NCBI GenBank assembly: GCA_001592805.2
Contig: CP051139.1
Coordinates: forward strand, 620,001 to 684,000
DNA length: 64,000 nt
Direction: 5' to 3'
Source of the DNA: Peltaster fructicola
Taxonomy: Eukaryota > Ascomycota > Dothideomycetes
In this document: piece after piece, positions 1-10,828 of the stretch
Numbering within the stretch: position 1 is the stretch's first letter
How the letters are laid out: the number at the start of each line of letters is the position of its first letter
The notes under the pieces: generated by a model
Seen by the model: the letters and a program-made list of their open reading frames with translations, nothing else
Databases searched by the model: none
Told to the model about the DNA's origin: nothing
Translations under genes and position numbers: made by a program

Positions 1-334
1 AAGATGCCAGCACCAGGGCAGACAATGTCGATACTGCCAAAGTGTTCTTCTGCGACATCAAAGAGACGTTTCAGCTGATCCCACTTCACGACATCCGTCT
101 TGACGAAGACAGCCTTGGCTCCGGTTACATCCTTATGATCGTCAAGCACTTTCTGTGCCTCAGGACGGAGACCGAGATCTCCTATGACAACATTACAACT
201 TCCTGCAAGCAGCAGTACGGCGAATGACAGATTGATGCCTGCAACGGTCAGCCGGATCTACTGTGCATTGCGCTATTACCTGATCCTGCGCCAGTGACAA
301 TGGCGGTCTTGCCCTTGATATTGAAACTTGACAT
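1..334 (-). CDS. Short-chain dehydrogenase/reductase, N-terminal part
   Basis: NAD(P)-dependent oxidoreductase of the SDR family; the C-terminal part lies outside the window. The protein begins MSSFNIKGKTAIVTGAGSG, and after splicing continues GINLSFAVLLLAG, giving the TGxxxGxx dinucleotide-binding motif of the first Rossmann turn. Further on come VVIGDL (end of beta-2, an acidic residue that usually favours NAD over NADP) and VFVKTDV, then SIDIVCPGAG, the NAG-like motif of the family. One 41-nt intron (239-279) splits the glycine motif; it has GTAATA and TTGCAG ends and a CTGAC branch site. The 15-hydroxyprostaglandin-dehydrogenase-like subgroup is a reasonable guess, but the YxxxK active site is not in view, so the substrate cannot be named. 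Confidence 0.85.
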
Positions 335-1418
335 TGTTCAGATGCTGCTTTCGAGTAAAGCAGATTGATCTCATGTGGTTGTCAGCAACCGCTCCGTTCG
401 TCCGGAAAACTATATCGCAGGAGAGATGCAGGCATGATGGAGTGATCGACAAATCATGTGGAAGATAGCAGTCGTACCGCAGTTATCTTTCGCGTACACT
501 CCACACCCAGCGTGCAGCACCATGGCTATAGCTGCAAGGACCTTGAACACAGCAAGAAAGTGTATGTCGATTGGGCAGCCAGCCGCAGCCATTCATATCA
601 AATGTCTTCTGTTTGCGATCAACTGACCTCTATACAGCCAAGGCGGGATCCTGAGTCCCTACGCCTAACCTGCGAGCAACTGCTTGTCGCTCATCTGCGG
701 CACTCGTGCATCGTCGCACCTCGACTGCCGCAGCATCTGCAACGCATGCAATGCTGTCCGGTACTGATGCATCACAGTCTTGACGCCAGTTACCAGTGTT
801 GGGATATGCAGCTTGCGATTCCTCGATCATACCATGCTGGACGTGTACTGACATGTGTTGTCGTTGCCATGCATGTGTGTAGTCGTGTTTGCTCGACCTC
901 ACACCACCAGCGCTATCGATGTGCATCGATTGGAGCGACCGCTGATCGAATATTCGTTCACTTGCACGAAGGGACGGAGCTCATCTACCTTGTGTGCCTG
1001 GTACCGGTCGCAACAGAGTGGTGAGAGGGTCGAGAAATTCAAAGAAGAATTGAGGCTTCTGAGCCAGGCACGAACCTAGGGCAGTACACCGCCTAGAGCA
1101 ATTGACATCAAGTTCACGACATTGATCGGACTGATCTGACTCCAGATGCCAGACTCGCATGACTGAAAGGGAGAATAGCAGTGCTATAGTTCATGAATTC
1201 AGTTCTTCTTAGCACACCCATAATACAAATGAGAACATTTCTCAGGATTGATTGAGCTGAGCTCGCCTCCCAGCTTGCAGGCCACGCTGCTTCCGTTAAC
1301 ACATTATAGACCGTTCATGGCCTGAGAAGGGGACCAGATGTCCATGACGGACGTCGTTGTATCACATACAGCCATGTGTCTCGTGCTTCTGACCTTTGGT
1401 TAAGGATGTGTCCAGCAA
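335..1418. other. Intergenic, about 1.1 kb
   Basis: Lies between the start of the SDR gene and the stop of the Tem1-type gene, both on the minus strand, so it should hold the SDR promoter and the Tem1 3' UTR. The open frames here (for example 458-1024 on the plus strand) show no family motif and no splice-supported extension. I see nothing else. Confidence 0.5.
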
Positions 1419-2392
1419 TCATCCAACAGCCTGGTACAGCAGGAGAGGTTCGCCCACGTTTTCAATCTCTGGGATCGTGCATCGCAGATCAAAGGCTTTC
1501 GACAAAACGATCTTGAAGATCTGCACTTGTCAGCATCATTCCACAACCATGTTCTACCACATACCTTCTGAACATTGATGCTGTGGCTTGTGCTTGAGAA
1601 GATCAAGCTGGCCTTCATTGCCTTGGCGAAGCGCTTGGCTTGCATTGAGATCTCCTCCTGCTCTTCTCGTGGAAAGTTCACGAAATGGTCGTATTTTGTG
1701 CCGACTAGGAAGGGAATGGCGGTCTTATTGAAGCCACGACCTTGTCGATACCATTCCTTGATGGAGTTGAGCGTCGACTTGCGAGTCAGGTCGAACATGA
1801 ACAATATGGCGACTGCATCGTTGCAGACCAATGGAAGCATGTTTACGAACTCACGCTGTCCACCCAGATCCCAGATCGAGAATGTGATCTCCGTGTTGCG
1901 GATGGATATGGTCTTCTCCATGAAGTTAACGCCTGCGAACAGTCAGTCCTTGTGCTCCTTCTCGTTCGCATACATACCCAGTGTCTGAATGTAGTCCTCG
2001 TCCCAGCTGCCCTCGACATATTTCACCATAAGACTGGTCTTGCCAATCTGCGCATCTCCGACCATGCCGACCTTGATGACGACACTCGCGTTTTTTTGTG
2101 CAGCCTGCCTTTGCTCGCCATATTGTGAACCAGCAGCTCCACTAGTAGGACGACTGATCCCACCTCCGGTCTGCTGTTGTTGCTCTCCTCCCATGACAAC
2201 ATCTCGATCGGGTGTATTTGCGCTCGGCTGACCGTTGTATGAGCGCGAGAAGCCAGTATCAGAGTACGAGGTAGTAGGGCGGTGCTCGTAGACAGGATTC
2301 TGGAGAGACGATGCGGTGATAGTGTGCATGGACGCATCGTCAATGGTGCTCGCGCCGCCAGCCTGATCTGTGTCCATGTTCATGCTGGCCAA
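1419..2392 (-). CDS. TEM1: Tem1/Spg1-type small GTPase of the septation/mitotic-exit pathway
   Basis: Ras-superfamily GTPase that in yeasts sits at spindle pole bodies and switches on the mitotic exit (Tem1) or septation initiation (Spg1) kinase cascade. Exons are 1978-2392, 1565-1932 and 1419-1520, with introns of 45 nt (1933-1977) and 44 nt (1521-1564); the protein is 294 residues. Residues 1-105 are a low-complexity extension rich in Ser, Thr and Gln. The GTPase core follows: P-loop GDAQIGKT, the family hallmark WDLGGQREF (in place of DTAGQE), FDLTRKSTL, and GTKYD as the base-recognition loop instead of NKxD. The C-terminus [15 protein letters not shown] matches the family and carries no CAAX box, as expected for Spg1/Tem1. 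It diverges from RRB1 across about 450 bp. Confidence 0.93.
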
Positions 2393-2848
2393 GCCTAGCG
2401 CTGGGAGGCAGTGTCACTAACTCCCAGAGGCTCGGGAATATATGCAAGTCGACTCGCAGCTGAATGTCGTCGAGGGAGTCTTGGAATGCCGCACGGCTGG
2501 AAGCCAAGTGTTGCAGCACGCTTGTGGGACGCAATGGCGAATTGTGAGCTGCGGCCCGCGTCCTAGATGGCTTCAGGTAGCCCTCCTTGGTGCCAGACCT
2601 GTATTGACAAGTTCTATATGAGTGCTGGGTTGCGTCGAGGGATGTGTTTCACAGAACCCAGCTGATGCCGCCAATCAAAAGGTCAACATAAGTTGGGCGC
2701 CTATAGCCGCGTTGCATGCAAGGGATCCCGCCAAGCGCGAGTCGCGTGCTTATCGATAAGCTCAAGATTTTCTCAAAGAGGAAACCTTCGAGGCAGATGA
2801 CGAAGTCAAGATCAAGCCTTGAGAAGCATACGCAAACACGACGACAAA
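2393..2848. promoter_or_regulatory. Shared divergent promoter region TEM1/RRB1
   Basis: About 450 bp separate the ATG codons of two divergent genes, so both promoters must lie here. No clear TATA or CCAAT box stands out. The upstream frame of RRB1 runs open from 2819, but the ATG at 2849 is preferred because the protein then begins MSKRAAED, as in relatives. Confidence 0.4.
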
Positions 2849-4327
2849 ATGAGCAAACGAGCTGCAGAAGATCGCGACGACGCGCAGAGACCTGGTCCTG
2901 GCCAGCGACCAGCCGAAGCAGTTGTCGACGACGAGCAGTTCGAGGACGAGTTCGAGGATGAATATGAGAGCGAGGATGAAATCTTTGAGGCAGGAGTGGA
3001 CGGCCGTCCAGATGACGAGCGGGAAGCAGAACAGGCAGCAAATGCCATGGACATAGATAAAGCGACGTTCCTTCCAGGACGACACAAGCTGGAAGCTGGG
3101 CAGACACTGGCTCCGGACCTGAGCACGTACGAGCTCTTACACACTCTCGAGCCGAAGTGGCCGAGTTTAAGCTTCGACATCATAAGAGACGACCTTGGAG
3201 ACGAGCGAAAGAGTTATCCTGTGTCGCTACTGTCAGTGGCAGGTACACAAGCTGCGAGTGGAAGAGAGAAAGAGAACGAGCTTACAGTGATGAAGCTGTC
3301 GAGCTTGTCGAGGAATGAAAAGGCGAAGACTTTCGATTCTGACGACGAGGATGACGACCAGGACGAAGATACCGCAGATGACCCAATCCTGGAGACGCGA
3401 TCGATACCACTCACATCCACGACGAACAGGGTTCGAGTGCACCAGACACCTCAAACCAACTCTGCAACACCACCTACCACTCTCACCGCCGCCATGCAAG
3501 AGTCTGGCGATGTGCTGATTCACGACATCACTCCACACGTCACCTCTCTCAACAGTCCCTCCACACCTCTCCCAGCCAGCGCGCACAAGCCGCTGTGTAC
3601 GATTCGAGCGCATAAGAAGGTAGAGGGATACGCATTATCGTGGTCACCTCTTGCGCCGAGCGGCAAGCTGTTGACTGGAGACACATCTGGAAAGATCTTC
3701 AGTACGACGAGAACCGAGGGAGGTGGCTTCGTCACGGACACAACACCATTTACTGGTCACAGCGGCAGTGTCGAGGAATTGCACTGGTCACCGAACGAGC
3801 GCACGGTCTTTGCGTCAGCATCATCAGACGGCACCGTCAAGATCTGGGACTCCAGGAGCAAGTCAAAGACTTCAGCAGTATCGGTCAAAGCCAGCAGCTC
3901 AGATGTTAACGTCTTGACCTGGTCACACCTTACACAGCATTTACTGGCATCAGGTCACGACGACGGCTCGTTTTCCGTCTGGGATCTGCGGCATTGGCGA
4001 GACACAGCATCTGCTGCCAAGTCCAAGCCTATCGCACACTTCGACTTCCACAAGGAGCAGATCACATCCCTGCGATGGCATCCTACAGATGACAGCATTC
4101 TGCTGGCTTGTGCTGGCGATGATTCTCTAACACTTTGGGACATGGCTGTCGAGCTCGATGACGAAGAGAGCAGATACACGGCCGATGTGAAGGACGTGCC
4201 ACCACAATTGTTGTTCTTGCATTATATGGAGCAGGTGAAGGAAGCACACTGGCATCCACAAATACCCGGACTTGTAGTCGCAACAGGCGGAAGTGGCTTT
4301 GGTGTCTTCAAGACAATCAGTGTATAG
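2849..4327 (+). CDS. RRB1: Ribosome assembly protein RRB1/GRWD1, WD40
   Basis: Nuclear/nucleolar chaperone-type WD40 protein of the Rrb1/GRWD1 family, which handles ribosomal protein L3 during 60S assembly. It is a single exon of 492 residues starting at 2849. The N-terminus is highly acidic (DDEQFEDEFEDEYESEDE). Then comes the histone-binding-like segment common to this family and RbAp48 (LEAGQTLAPDLSTYELLHTL, then EPKWPSLSFDI), a second acidic stretch (SDDEDDDQDED), and about five WD40 repeats (GYALSWSP, VEELHWSP...VKIWDSR, VLTWSHL...FSVWDLR, ITSLRWHP...LTLWDM). The C-terminal VKEAHWHPQIPGLVVATGGSGF is close to other fungal Rrb1 proteins. The internal in-frame ATG at 2849 was chosen over 2819 because the preceding residues are not family-like. 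Confidence 0.93.
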   Translation: MSKRAAEDRDDAQRPGPGQRPAEAVVDDEQFEDEFEDEYESEDEIFEAGVDGRPDDEREAEQAANAMDIDKATFLPGRHKLEAGQTLAPDLSTYELLHTLEPKWPSLSFDIIRDDLGDERKSYPVSLLSVAGTQAASGREKENELTVMKLSSLSRNEKAKTFDSDDEDDDQDEDTADDPILETRSIPLTSTTNRVRVHQTPQTNSATPPTTLTAAMQESGDVLIHDITPHVTSLNSPSTPLPASAHKPLCTIRAHKKVEGYALSWSPLAPSGKLLTGDTSGKIFSTTRTEGGGFVTDTTPFTGHSGSVEELHWSPNERTVFASASSDGTVKIWDSRSKSKTSAVSVKASSSDVNVLTWSHLTQHLLASGHDDGSFSVWDLRHWRDTASAAKSKPIAHFDFHKEQITSLRWHPTDDSILLACAGDDSLTLWDMAVELDDEESRYTADVKDVPPQLLFLHYMEQVKEAHWHPQIPGLVVATGGSGFGVFKTISV

Positions 4328-4392
4328 CAGAAAGGCCTTCCGATATTTTGATGTCCTTCCGCTGTGAAGCCTCGTACATAAGAGCAGAGTGC

Positions 4393-6555
4393 TCATAGAA
4401 CGCCTCCAGGAATGTGCTAATGAACGTCAGCAGTGATCGACTAATATGCTGGAAAGACTCACCCTTTCTCCACCGGCACCAGCGCCGGCACCACCTCCAC
4501 CACCGCCACCAACAACACCACTCCAGCCATTTTGCGGACTAGCATGACGACGAAGCATGAACATTGGCTTTCTTCCCTCCCTGTCGAGCTGCTTAAACAG
4601 AAGAAGAGGTTTCTCCTTCAGACCGAGGCATCGTTCCTGATCACCGTGAACGATGTATAGAGAGTATTGTCGCCAATCGTCGTGTATGTTGTATCGTTTT
4701 AGTGCCTGAGCTTTTGTCAGTAATGATGAAATCGTGGCCGTACACTCCTACATACCACTGGCAGGACGACCTCGCAAGGATCCTCCACGGACACTCTGAA
4801 GGACTTGAATATCTCTACTCCAGCGTCCCGACTGTCGATCGTTAGCAAGTGTCTCTTATCATGGTTCAGACCATACCTTTCACGAGCGGAGCTTGGTGCT
4901 TCATCGTCTCTAGGACTAGGAGTTGGTGCTTGTCGGCGGACACGGTCCTGTGGTCTTGTTGCTGAGGTCGGCGGATCTACTAACGTTGACGAGGAATTCC
5001 ATGTTGTATGTGCAGATGATGGCTCATCATAGTGCGGTCTTGCACTTGTCCGTAGGGCTGCAGAGTTCGGAGCGTGATACGAGCCACCGGAAGATGGCTG
5101 TGTCGAGTACGCTGGACTAGCAGGAGAAAGTGGCTGTGTCGTGCTGCCTATTGGCGAAGGTTGACTCGTCATGGACGCGGTGAGATGTGTAGAAGCAGCC
5201 ATGGCAGCAGCTGAAGCTTCAAGATGAGTACCTCCATCGTCTCTGACAGAAGGTGTGAGTGCTGGAGGGTGTGTCGGCGACGATTGCTTCGGCGCACTGC
5301 TTAGGAACAATGTTCTAGCTGAGAACTTGCGACTCAGTGAGCTACCCTTGTTCTCTTTCGTTGGAGCGGCGCTCAGAGGTTCACTGGCTTTGACAATGTC
5401 TATCTCTCGTGGTGATGGTATCGTGCCACCTGTCGGGTCTGGAAGTGGTGCTCTGTGATCCTTCATGAGCCGTAAGGCTGGCAGTGTCTCTTCTCTAAGC
5501 TTGCGGTTGTCGTCCATTATACGGTCGAGATCCTGCTTCATCGCCCGAAGCTCTGCTTCTGCAGCTATAATGCGCTGGTCACGCAGTCGGATAGACTCAA
5601 TAATTCGAGCGATATCGTCCTGCGTGGCTGCCATGTCTCCCTTGTCACTGTCAACCGACAATGGGATGTACTCTCCATCCACAATCTTAATGCCGTTCTT
5701 GAGCTTCTGATCGTAGACTGCTCTGAGTATGGTCAAGCGATGTCCAACACTGTTGATGCCCAATTCTCGCAGTTCGTCGTGTTGTACTGCACATATCGCT
5801 TCTCCATTGACCGCCTCTTCCACAAATGCTTGTGTGTATTGCTTCATCTGAGGTGACAGGGTGACAATGAAACTGGCGACATCTTCAGCCGTCCAGTCTG
5901 AGATGGAACCACTGGGGCTCCGACCATCTCGATCTGCATAGCCCTGTGTTGTAGGTGTGTCTTCTCCATCCACGGATTCATGCTCTTCCTCGCTCACTGA
6001 AGAATGGTCTGAATGGTCATCTGGATATTCGGTCGTAGGCGCTGGTGAGCCTATCATGGATCGCTCAAACTCGTCATCTGCATCTGCATCACTGTCGTAT
6101 TCGTCGTCGCCAGCCTGCTTCGAGTATTTGTCCATGGTCTCGCTCTCGGCTTGTACACTCTCTGGCACCTCGTCCAAGGTCACTTGTAGGGTAGCTTTCG
6201 ACTTGTTTCGAGGAGGTGTAACCACGCGAGTGCCGAAAGTTGGGTCTATAGGTGTCGTGCCAAACTCAGTCTCAGCTGGGCTTGCAGGACTGTGTTGTAT
6301 CTTCGGCGCTGGGGTGAGAACGGTGGTGATGAGACGGTCTGTCGAGCCAACACCGGAGAGCTTCGAATTGTTGAGTGCGACGTTGCGCAGAGGCAGGGAG
6401 TCTCTCGAGCGTGACGCGGATGCAGGTGCGCCAGCGACTAAAGGGCGGTTTGGGATGTGAGAAGCGCGATGGGACACGCGAGCGAGCCAAGAGCCTCGTG
6501 CAGCGCTTGTCGCGGTGTTGGAGGCCACAGCCTGGTCATACGTTGGTTGAGCCAC
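4393..6555 (-). CDS. STE50: STE50-like MAPK adaptor (SAM + RA domains)
   Basis: Adaptor that links Cdc42 or Ras signals to the Ste11 MAPKKK in mating, osmotic and invasive-growth pathways. Exons are 4756-6555, 4463-4705 and a last 24-nt exon at 4393-4416; introns are 50 nt and 46 nt; the protein is about 688 residues. Residues 1-215 are disordered, with an acidic run near 150-200. The SAM domain covers about 218-285 (SDWTAEDVASFIVTL, LGINSVGHRLTIL), followed by a short coiled coil (about 310-360) and a long Ser/Pro-rich linker. The Ras-association domain begins near 575 (VEIFKSFRVSVEDPCEVVLPV) and crosses intron 1 (ALKRYNIHDDWRQYSLYIVH...KPLLLFKQL). A Gly/Ala tract precedes the final HIPGGVL. 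The start gives the longest protein; a later start is possible because the N-terminus is poorly conserved. Confidence 0.93.
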
Positions 6556-7605
6556 AATTATCGATGACCGGCCGCTTCAGGCGGCAGCTGTATCCTGGGC
6601 GAGAAGCTGTCGTACAAGCAAGGTAAGGGTTCCCTCAGCAGTCCCTGCGACACTGATAGGTAGGTAGTATTGCTCTAGTTCGTTTCAGGACAGTGGTGGA
6701 AAGGTGTACAGCTGCATGGGTAGGGAATCCGTCGTGTCTAAGATGGTGCTTGTCTGTCGCGAGAAGCTTGAATTACTGGGCTTTGTACAAAACAAAGATG
6801 CGAGCGAGGGTGTAGGTCCGACGAGACGAGGTTGAGGATATCGCAAAAGAAGGGAGTCGTCATGTGTTGTTCCTGATAAACTTGGGTGTGCCACATTTGG
6901 TCCACGGTGCAAGGCGCAAACTAGTTTAGACTCCCCTTCCTAACTATTGCCGCTGAGATCATCAATCAGAAGCTACGGATACCACCAACGGGCGCTTAAA
7001 CAACGTTTCCAGGCCACAAGAAGGGAGTGGCTTGACTTGGTTAGGTCTAAGAAAAGTAGTTGAAGTATGGATATGAGATGCAAATCGATCTGCGGCGTTC
7101 ATTTCTCCGCTGCATAGGAGTATCTACCCTGCTTAACGGTCGTTATCCCGGAGTGTCTGATAGCAGGAGTGAACCCCAGGGGCTACTAGATAGGAGATCT
7201 AAAGCCTCGACGATGGCGCCTCCCTAGCAAATCGTCTTTGTGTAGGTCGTAGAGTTGCGGGCGGCACAGCAATGAATCCAACAATCTAGCACCATCTGAT
7301 CTGCAGAACCTGTAAGCATAGTCAAACAACAACCGAATTGGTCTAGATAGAGGCAATGGTAAGGCAGGGTCAGATGTTTTTTGCGTATAATTCTTGCTTC
7401 CTCAACCTTCAAGCGAAGTAGGACAGCTCCAATATTTGTGAATCATCATGTGGTTCGATGGGCGAGGGTGTATGACTTACCAATGGTGCAATGGAATGTT
7501 CATGGGCTGGCCTTCAGTCTAGCCCGTCCTGCTTCAAGTCACGGCTGAAGATGCGTCGTGTTGATCTTCGTTGTGATCTACGAGTGCGAAGGATCATGGG
7601 CGGCC
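6556..7605. other. Intergenic, about 1.05 kb
   Basis: Holds the STE50 promoter and the 3' UTR of the DUF4604 gene, both on the minus strand. No frame here has recognisable motifs, and no RNA gene could be recognised. Confidence 0.5.
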
Positions 7606-8106
7606 TCAGTCATCCTCCTCATTACCTTCGAACGCAAGCTTGATAGGCTTCGACTTCTTCTTGGCCTTCTTGATTGTCTGGGCAGGCTCTGAAGGGTTGT
7701 CTTCAGGCACAGCAGCTTCATCTGCAATGATTCTGGCAGCTTTACGCTTTTTCGTTGTAGTGCCATCGGTAACACGTTGCTCGACTCTCACGAGTGCTTC
7801 TTCAGCAGCAGCAGCAGCAGCAGTAGTTTCGGGTTTATTGTATGTCTTTCCCTCTACGGCTTCGCTGGTCGGTTCTGCTGCAGCAGAACGCTTCTCGAAG
7901 TCCTGCTGAGTGATTGTCTCGCCAGTCTCGTCCACGACCGTAGGTCCGTCATCGTCGTTGGCATCCTTTGCCAATCGTGGTCGAGCAACAGGTCGCTCAT
8001 GTCGATCCGTGTCGCCTCGACCTACATTCTGATTGCGTAGCCTCTGCAGGAAGGGTGGCAGAGCAGCATCGTAGGCTAGATCTTTTGAGCGAATCTTACC
8101 ACTCAT
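7606..8106 (-). CDS. DUF4604 family protein
   Basis: Small single-exon protein of 166 residues. The opening MSGKIRSKDLAYDAALPPFL followed by QRLRNQN is the signature of the fungal DUF4604 family. Beyond residue 40 it is low-complexity and charged: an Ala run from a CAG-type microsatellite, a basic stretch KKAKKKSKPIKLAF, and an acidic end EGNEEDD. The basic segments suggest a nuclear protein. The function of the family is not known to me. It diverges from the mannosyltransferase gene, with about 520 bp between. Confidence 0.85.
   Translation of the reverse strand: MSGKIRSKDLAYDAALPPFLQRLRNQNVGRGDTDRHERPVARPRLAKDANDDDGPTVVDETGETITQQDFEKRSAAAEPTSEAVEGKTYNKPETTAAAAAAEEALVRVEQRVTDGTTTKKRKAARIIADEAAVPEDNPSEPAQTIKKAKKKSKPIKLAFEGNEEDD
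7803..7823. repeat. CAG trinucleotide run in the DUF4604 gene
   Basis: Seven CAG units in a row on the plus strand, inside the minus-strand coding region, where they are read as alanine codons (GCT frame). Length polymorphism between strains would be expected. Confidence 0.9.
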
Positions 8107-8624
8107 GCTTGCTACAATGAACTGAGGATCCAGGCACGACGCAGGATGAACTCGTCGTAGATGTGTATCGCTCAGTTCTCCGGCATGTCTCGATTTGATA
8201 CGAGCATTGTCAGCCGGCTGACATGTCGAGAAATGTCGCTGTAGTGCTTAGGTCGAGTGCTCAGAATGTGCAATCATCGTTGTGTGGGAAGCGCTGAATG
8301 GCTGTGATGTAAAATTTTGGCCACGCATACGTGATCCTCCTTTCGACAGCTGCTGCACTAAAAAGCCAGCCGCATTCTCGAGCACAACTCCCACCAATTC
8401 ATCTGTAATCACGATTCATTCCCATTCCTTGCCACTGGACGACTGCTGATCGAACAATGGCATCTCGAGAGCATCGCGATTGACGTACCTCTTCTAGATA
8501 ATACCGTCATACACTCGTTCGAGCGCCAGGAGAGCCTCAGCATCACACAACCTCAACCGACACTGATCTCGACCATCCGTCACGCGGCAAGGCCGCTCCG
8601 GTAAGAACAACAACACCAGCCAAG
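8107..8624. promoter_or_regulatory. Shared divergent promoter DUF4604/mannosyltransferase
   Basis: Roughly 520 bp between two divergent ATG codons. The last 200 bp before 8625 are C/A-rich and poor in G, as in many fungal 5' UTRs. No specific operator was recognised. Confidence 0.35.
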
Positions 8625-10276
8625 ATGGACTTCCTACGAAGTGTTCGGAAGAGGCTGCCATCAGGCGATTCACTGCCGACGCTCAATAATACCTCGAAAC
8701 CGGCCAAGGTCAGCAAGAGCACGAGCGAGAAGAGCAGTTCAAAACTCGCATGGTTTCAGCGCAGGATTCGAATACGACGCAACAGCAAGATCAGCATACC
8801 ACTTTATGCCGTCGTTTTGTTCCCAACTATAATCTTGATCCTGGTGCTTTTCCTGTTTCTGCGACATCCTAATAGCCCGGGTGGCAGCTTTCTACCAAAT
8901 GGCTCACCACCAGCCGTGAGGAAGATATCCGAGAAGCATGATAAGGTGTTTGTGAGTGGGTGTTTGGACCCAGCGACACAGATCAACGAGCCTCGAGTCA
9001 ACGGCGCATTTGTCGTGCTGGCACGAAACAAGGAGCTGCCAGGTGTTATTGACAGCTTGAAAAGTGTAGAGAGACACTTCAACAGATGGTTCCACTACCC
9101 ATACGTCTTTCTGAACAACGAGGAGTTCAACTCGACCTTTAAAGAGACGGTTATGAACTACACTTCGTCCACAGTCGAGTTCGGCAAGATTCCTAAGGAG
9201 CACTGGAACTTTCCAGACTGGGTCGATCCAAAGGTGGCCAAGGAGGGCATTGCTCGACAAGGTGATGCAGCGATCATGTACGGTGGCATGGAGTCCTACC
9301 ATCAAATGTGTCGCTTCTACTCTGGATACTTCTACAAGCACGAGCTGCTGCAGAAGTACGATTGGTACTGGCGAGTCGAGCCGGACATCAAGTACTACTG
9401 CGATCTTACCTATGACCCCTTCCGCTACATGGAACAGAACAACAAGACCTATGGCTTCACCATTGCGGTTAAGGAGTTGAAAGAGACCGTGCCAAACATA
9501 TGGCGGTACGCCAGCGCGTACAAGCGAGCAAACAACCTGACGAGCAAGGGCCTGTGGGAGATGTTTGTGGAGCCTACACCAGAAGATCTTAAGAAGAAAG
9601 AGCTGCCCAAGGACGACCCAAAGCATGCAAAGGATGGTCAGAAGCCACTGCCTGAAGACATCATGAGGACGGAGCCAGGACAAGGATCACTCGACATCGA
9701 TCCTGACAACATGGAAGGCGAATCGTACAATATGTGCCATTTTTGGTCCAACTTCGAGATTGCTCGTCTGGATTTCTTCCGAAGCAAGGCATACGAAGAC
9801 TTCTTCCAGATGATGGATCGGTCTGGTGGATTCTGGATGGAACGAGTGAGTATATGATGCACTGCCGTGATTGTGTACTAACAACTTGCCAGTGGGGTGA
9901 TGCACCTATCCATTCTCTCGCTGCTGGAGCACTCCTCGCTACAAACCAGATCCACTACTTCCGTGACATCGGTTACCGTCACACGACTATCCACCACTGC
10001 CCTGTCAATGCACCTGCGAGACAGCTGCCTCACATACAATATCCAGGTACGCAATGGGAGCAGCGAACCTATGAGACCAATCGCGAGTTCGCCAAGACAT
10101 TCGACGAAGAAGAAGAGTACTGGTCCAAGTGGGACACGGAGAAAGAGAACGGTGTGGGATGCCGGTGCCGATGTGACACAGATATTGTGGATGTCGAGAA
10201 CAAGGAGGGAAGCTGTATACCAGAGTGGGTAGACGTTGCCGGCGGATATATCACGCCAGAAGGACCAGGCAAGTAA
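8625..10276 (+). CDS. Alpha-1,2-mannosyltransferase, KRE2/KTR/MNT1 family (GT15)
   Basis: Golgi enzyme that adds alpha-1,2-mannose from GDP-mannose to N- and O-linked glycans. Exons are 8625-9845 and 9893-10276 with a 47-nt intron; the protein is 534 residues. It has a type II membrane layout: a basic cytosolic tail of about 57 residues, one membrane segment near 58-79 (YAVVLFPTIILILVLFLFL), a stem, then the lumenal catalytic domain. Family motifs are present: FVVLARNKEL, HFNRWFHYPYVFLN, YYHQMCRF-like GGMESYHQMCRFYSG, YDWYWRVEPDIKYYCD (metal/nucleotide site), and in exon 2 WGDAPIHSLAAG and FRDIGYRH. A segment rich in Lys, Asp and Pro (about 310-350) interrupts the catalytic domain, as in several KTR members. 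Which KTR paralogue this is cannot be told by eye. Confidence 0.95.
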
Positions 10277-10828
10277 TATTGAGGAAGACAATCTCTACTG
10301 TTTTGCGTTCATGGCGAGTCTAAGCTTGTGCATATTGGACGACATAAGTCGATAGAAATGTGTATACGCAAGCTTGTATTGGATCTTCCTCGGATGAAAA
10401 GCATGACCACAACACCGGCAGCCTTTATGAATGTCATCGGCCTGGATACTGCCCGAAAGACCGCTGAGATGGTGCAGAGCGTAGTGTTACACCTCCTCGT
10501 GGACGGAACTACTTGACCTCGGCTTCTCCTCCAGTCGTCGTTCATCTGGTGTCGAGAGCCAGTCTATTGCCCGCTACAAGCATGATTTGCTCGCAAAATG
10601 CGAGACATCCTATACATCAGTACCTGTAGATCCATCTTAGATTGATCTTTGGTCCGAAGGCTTAGACAACTCCACGTTCCTGCATCGTCTTCTCCTTCTC
10701 GTGTCAATAACACAACTACATCATCACTTTATAGTAGAACTTGGAGCGCTTGTGCATTGAGGCCGCTCTCTTAGGCACAATCTACCTTCCGCTGCGACTT
10801 CCGAGTGATTGCACTTTACACAGACAAC
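10277..10828. other. Intergenic, about 550 bp
   Basis: Contains the mannosyltransferase 3' UTR and the upstream region of the next plus-strand gene. Nothing else recognised. Confidence 0.4.

Noticed and set aside
458-1024. Plus-strand open frame of 188 codons
   Set aside because: His/Cys/Ser-rich composition, no domain motif, no splice-supported extension; looks like chance in GC-balanced intergenic DNA.
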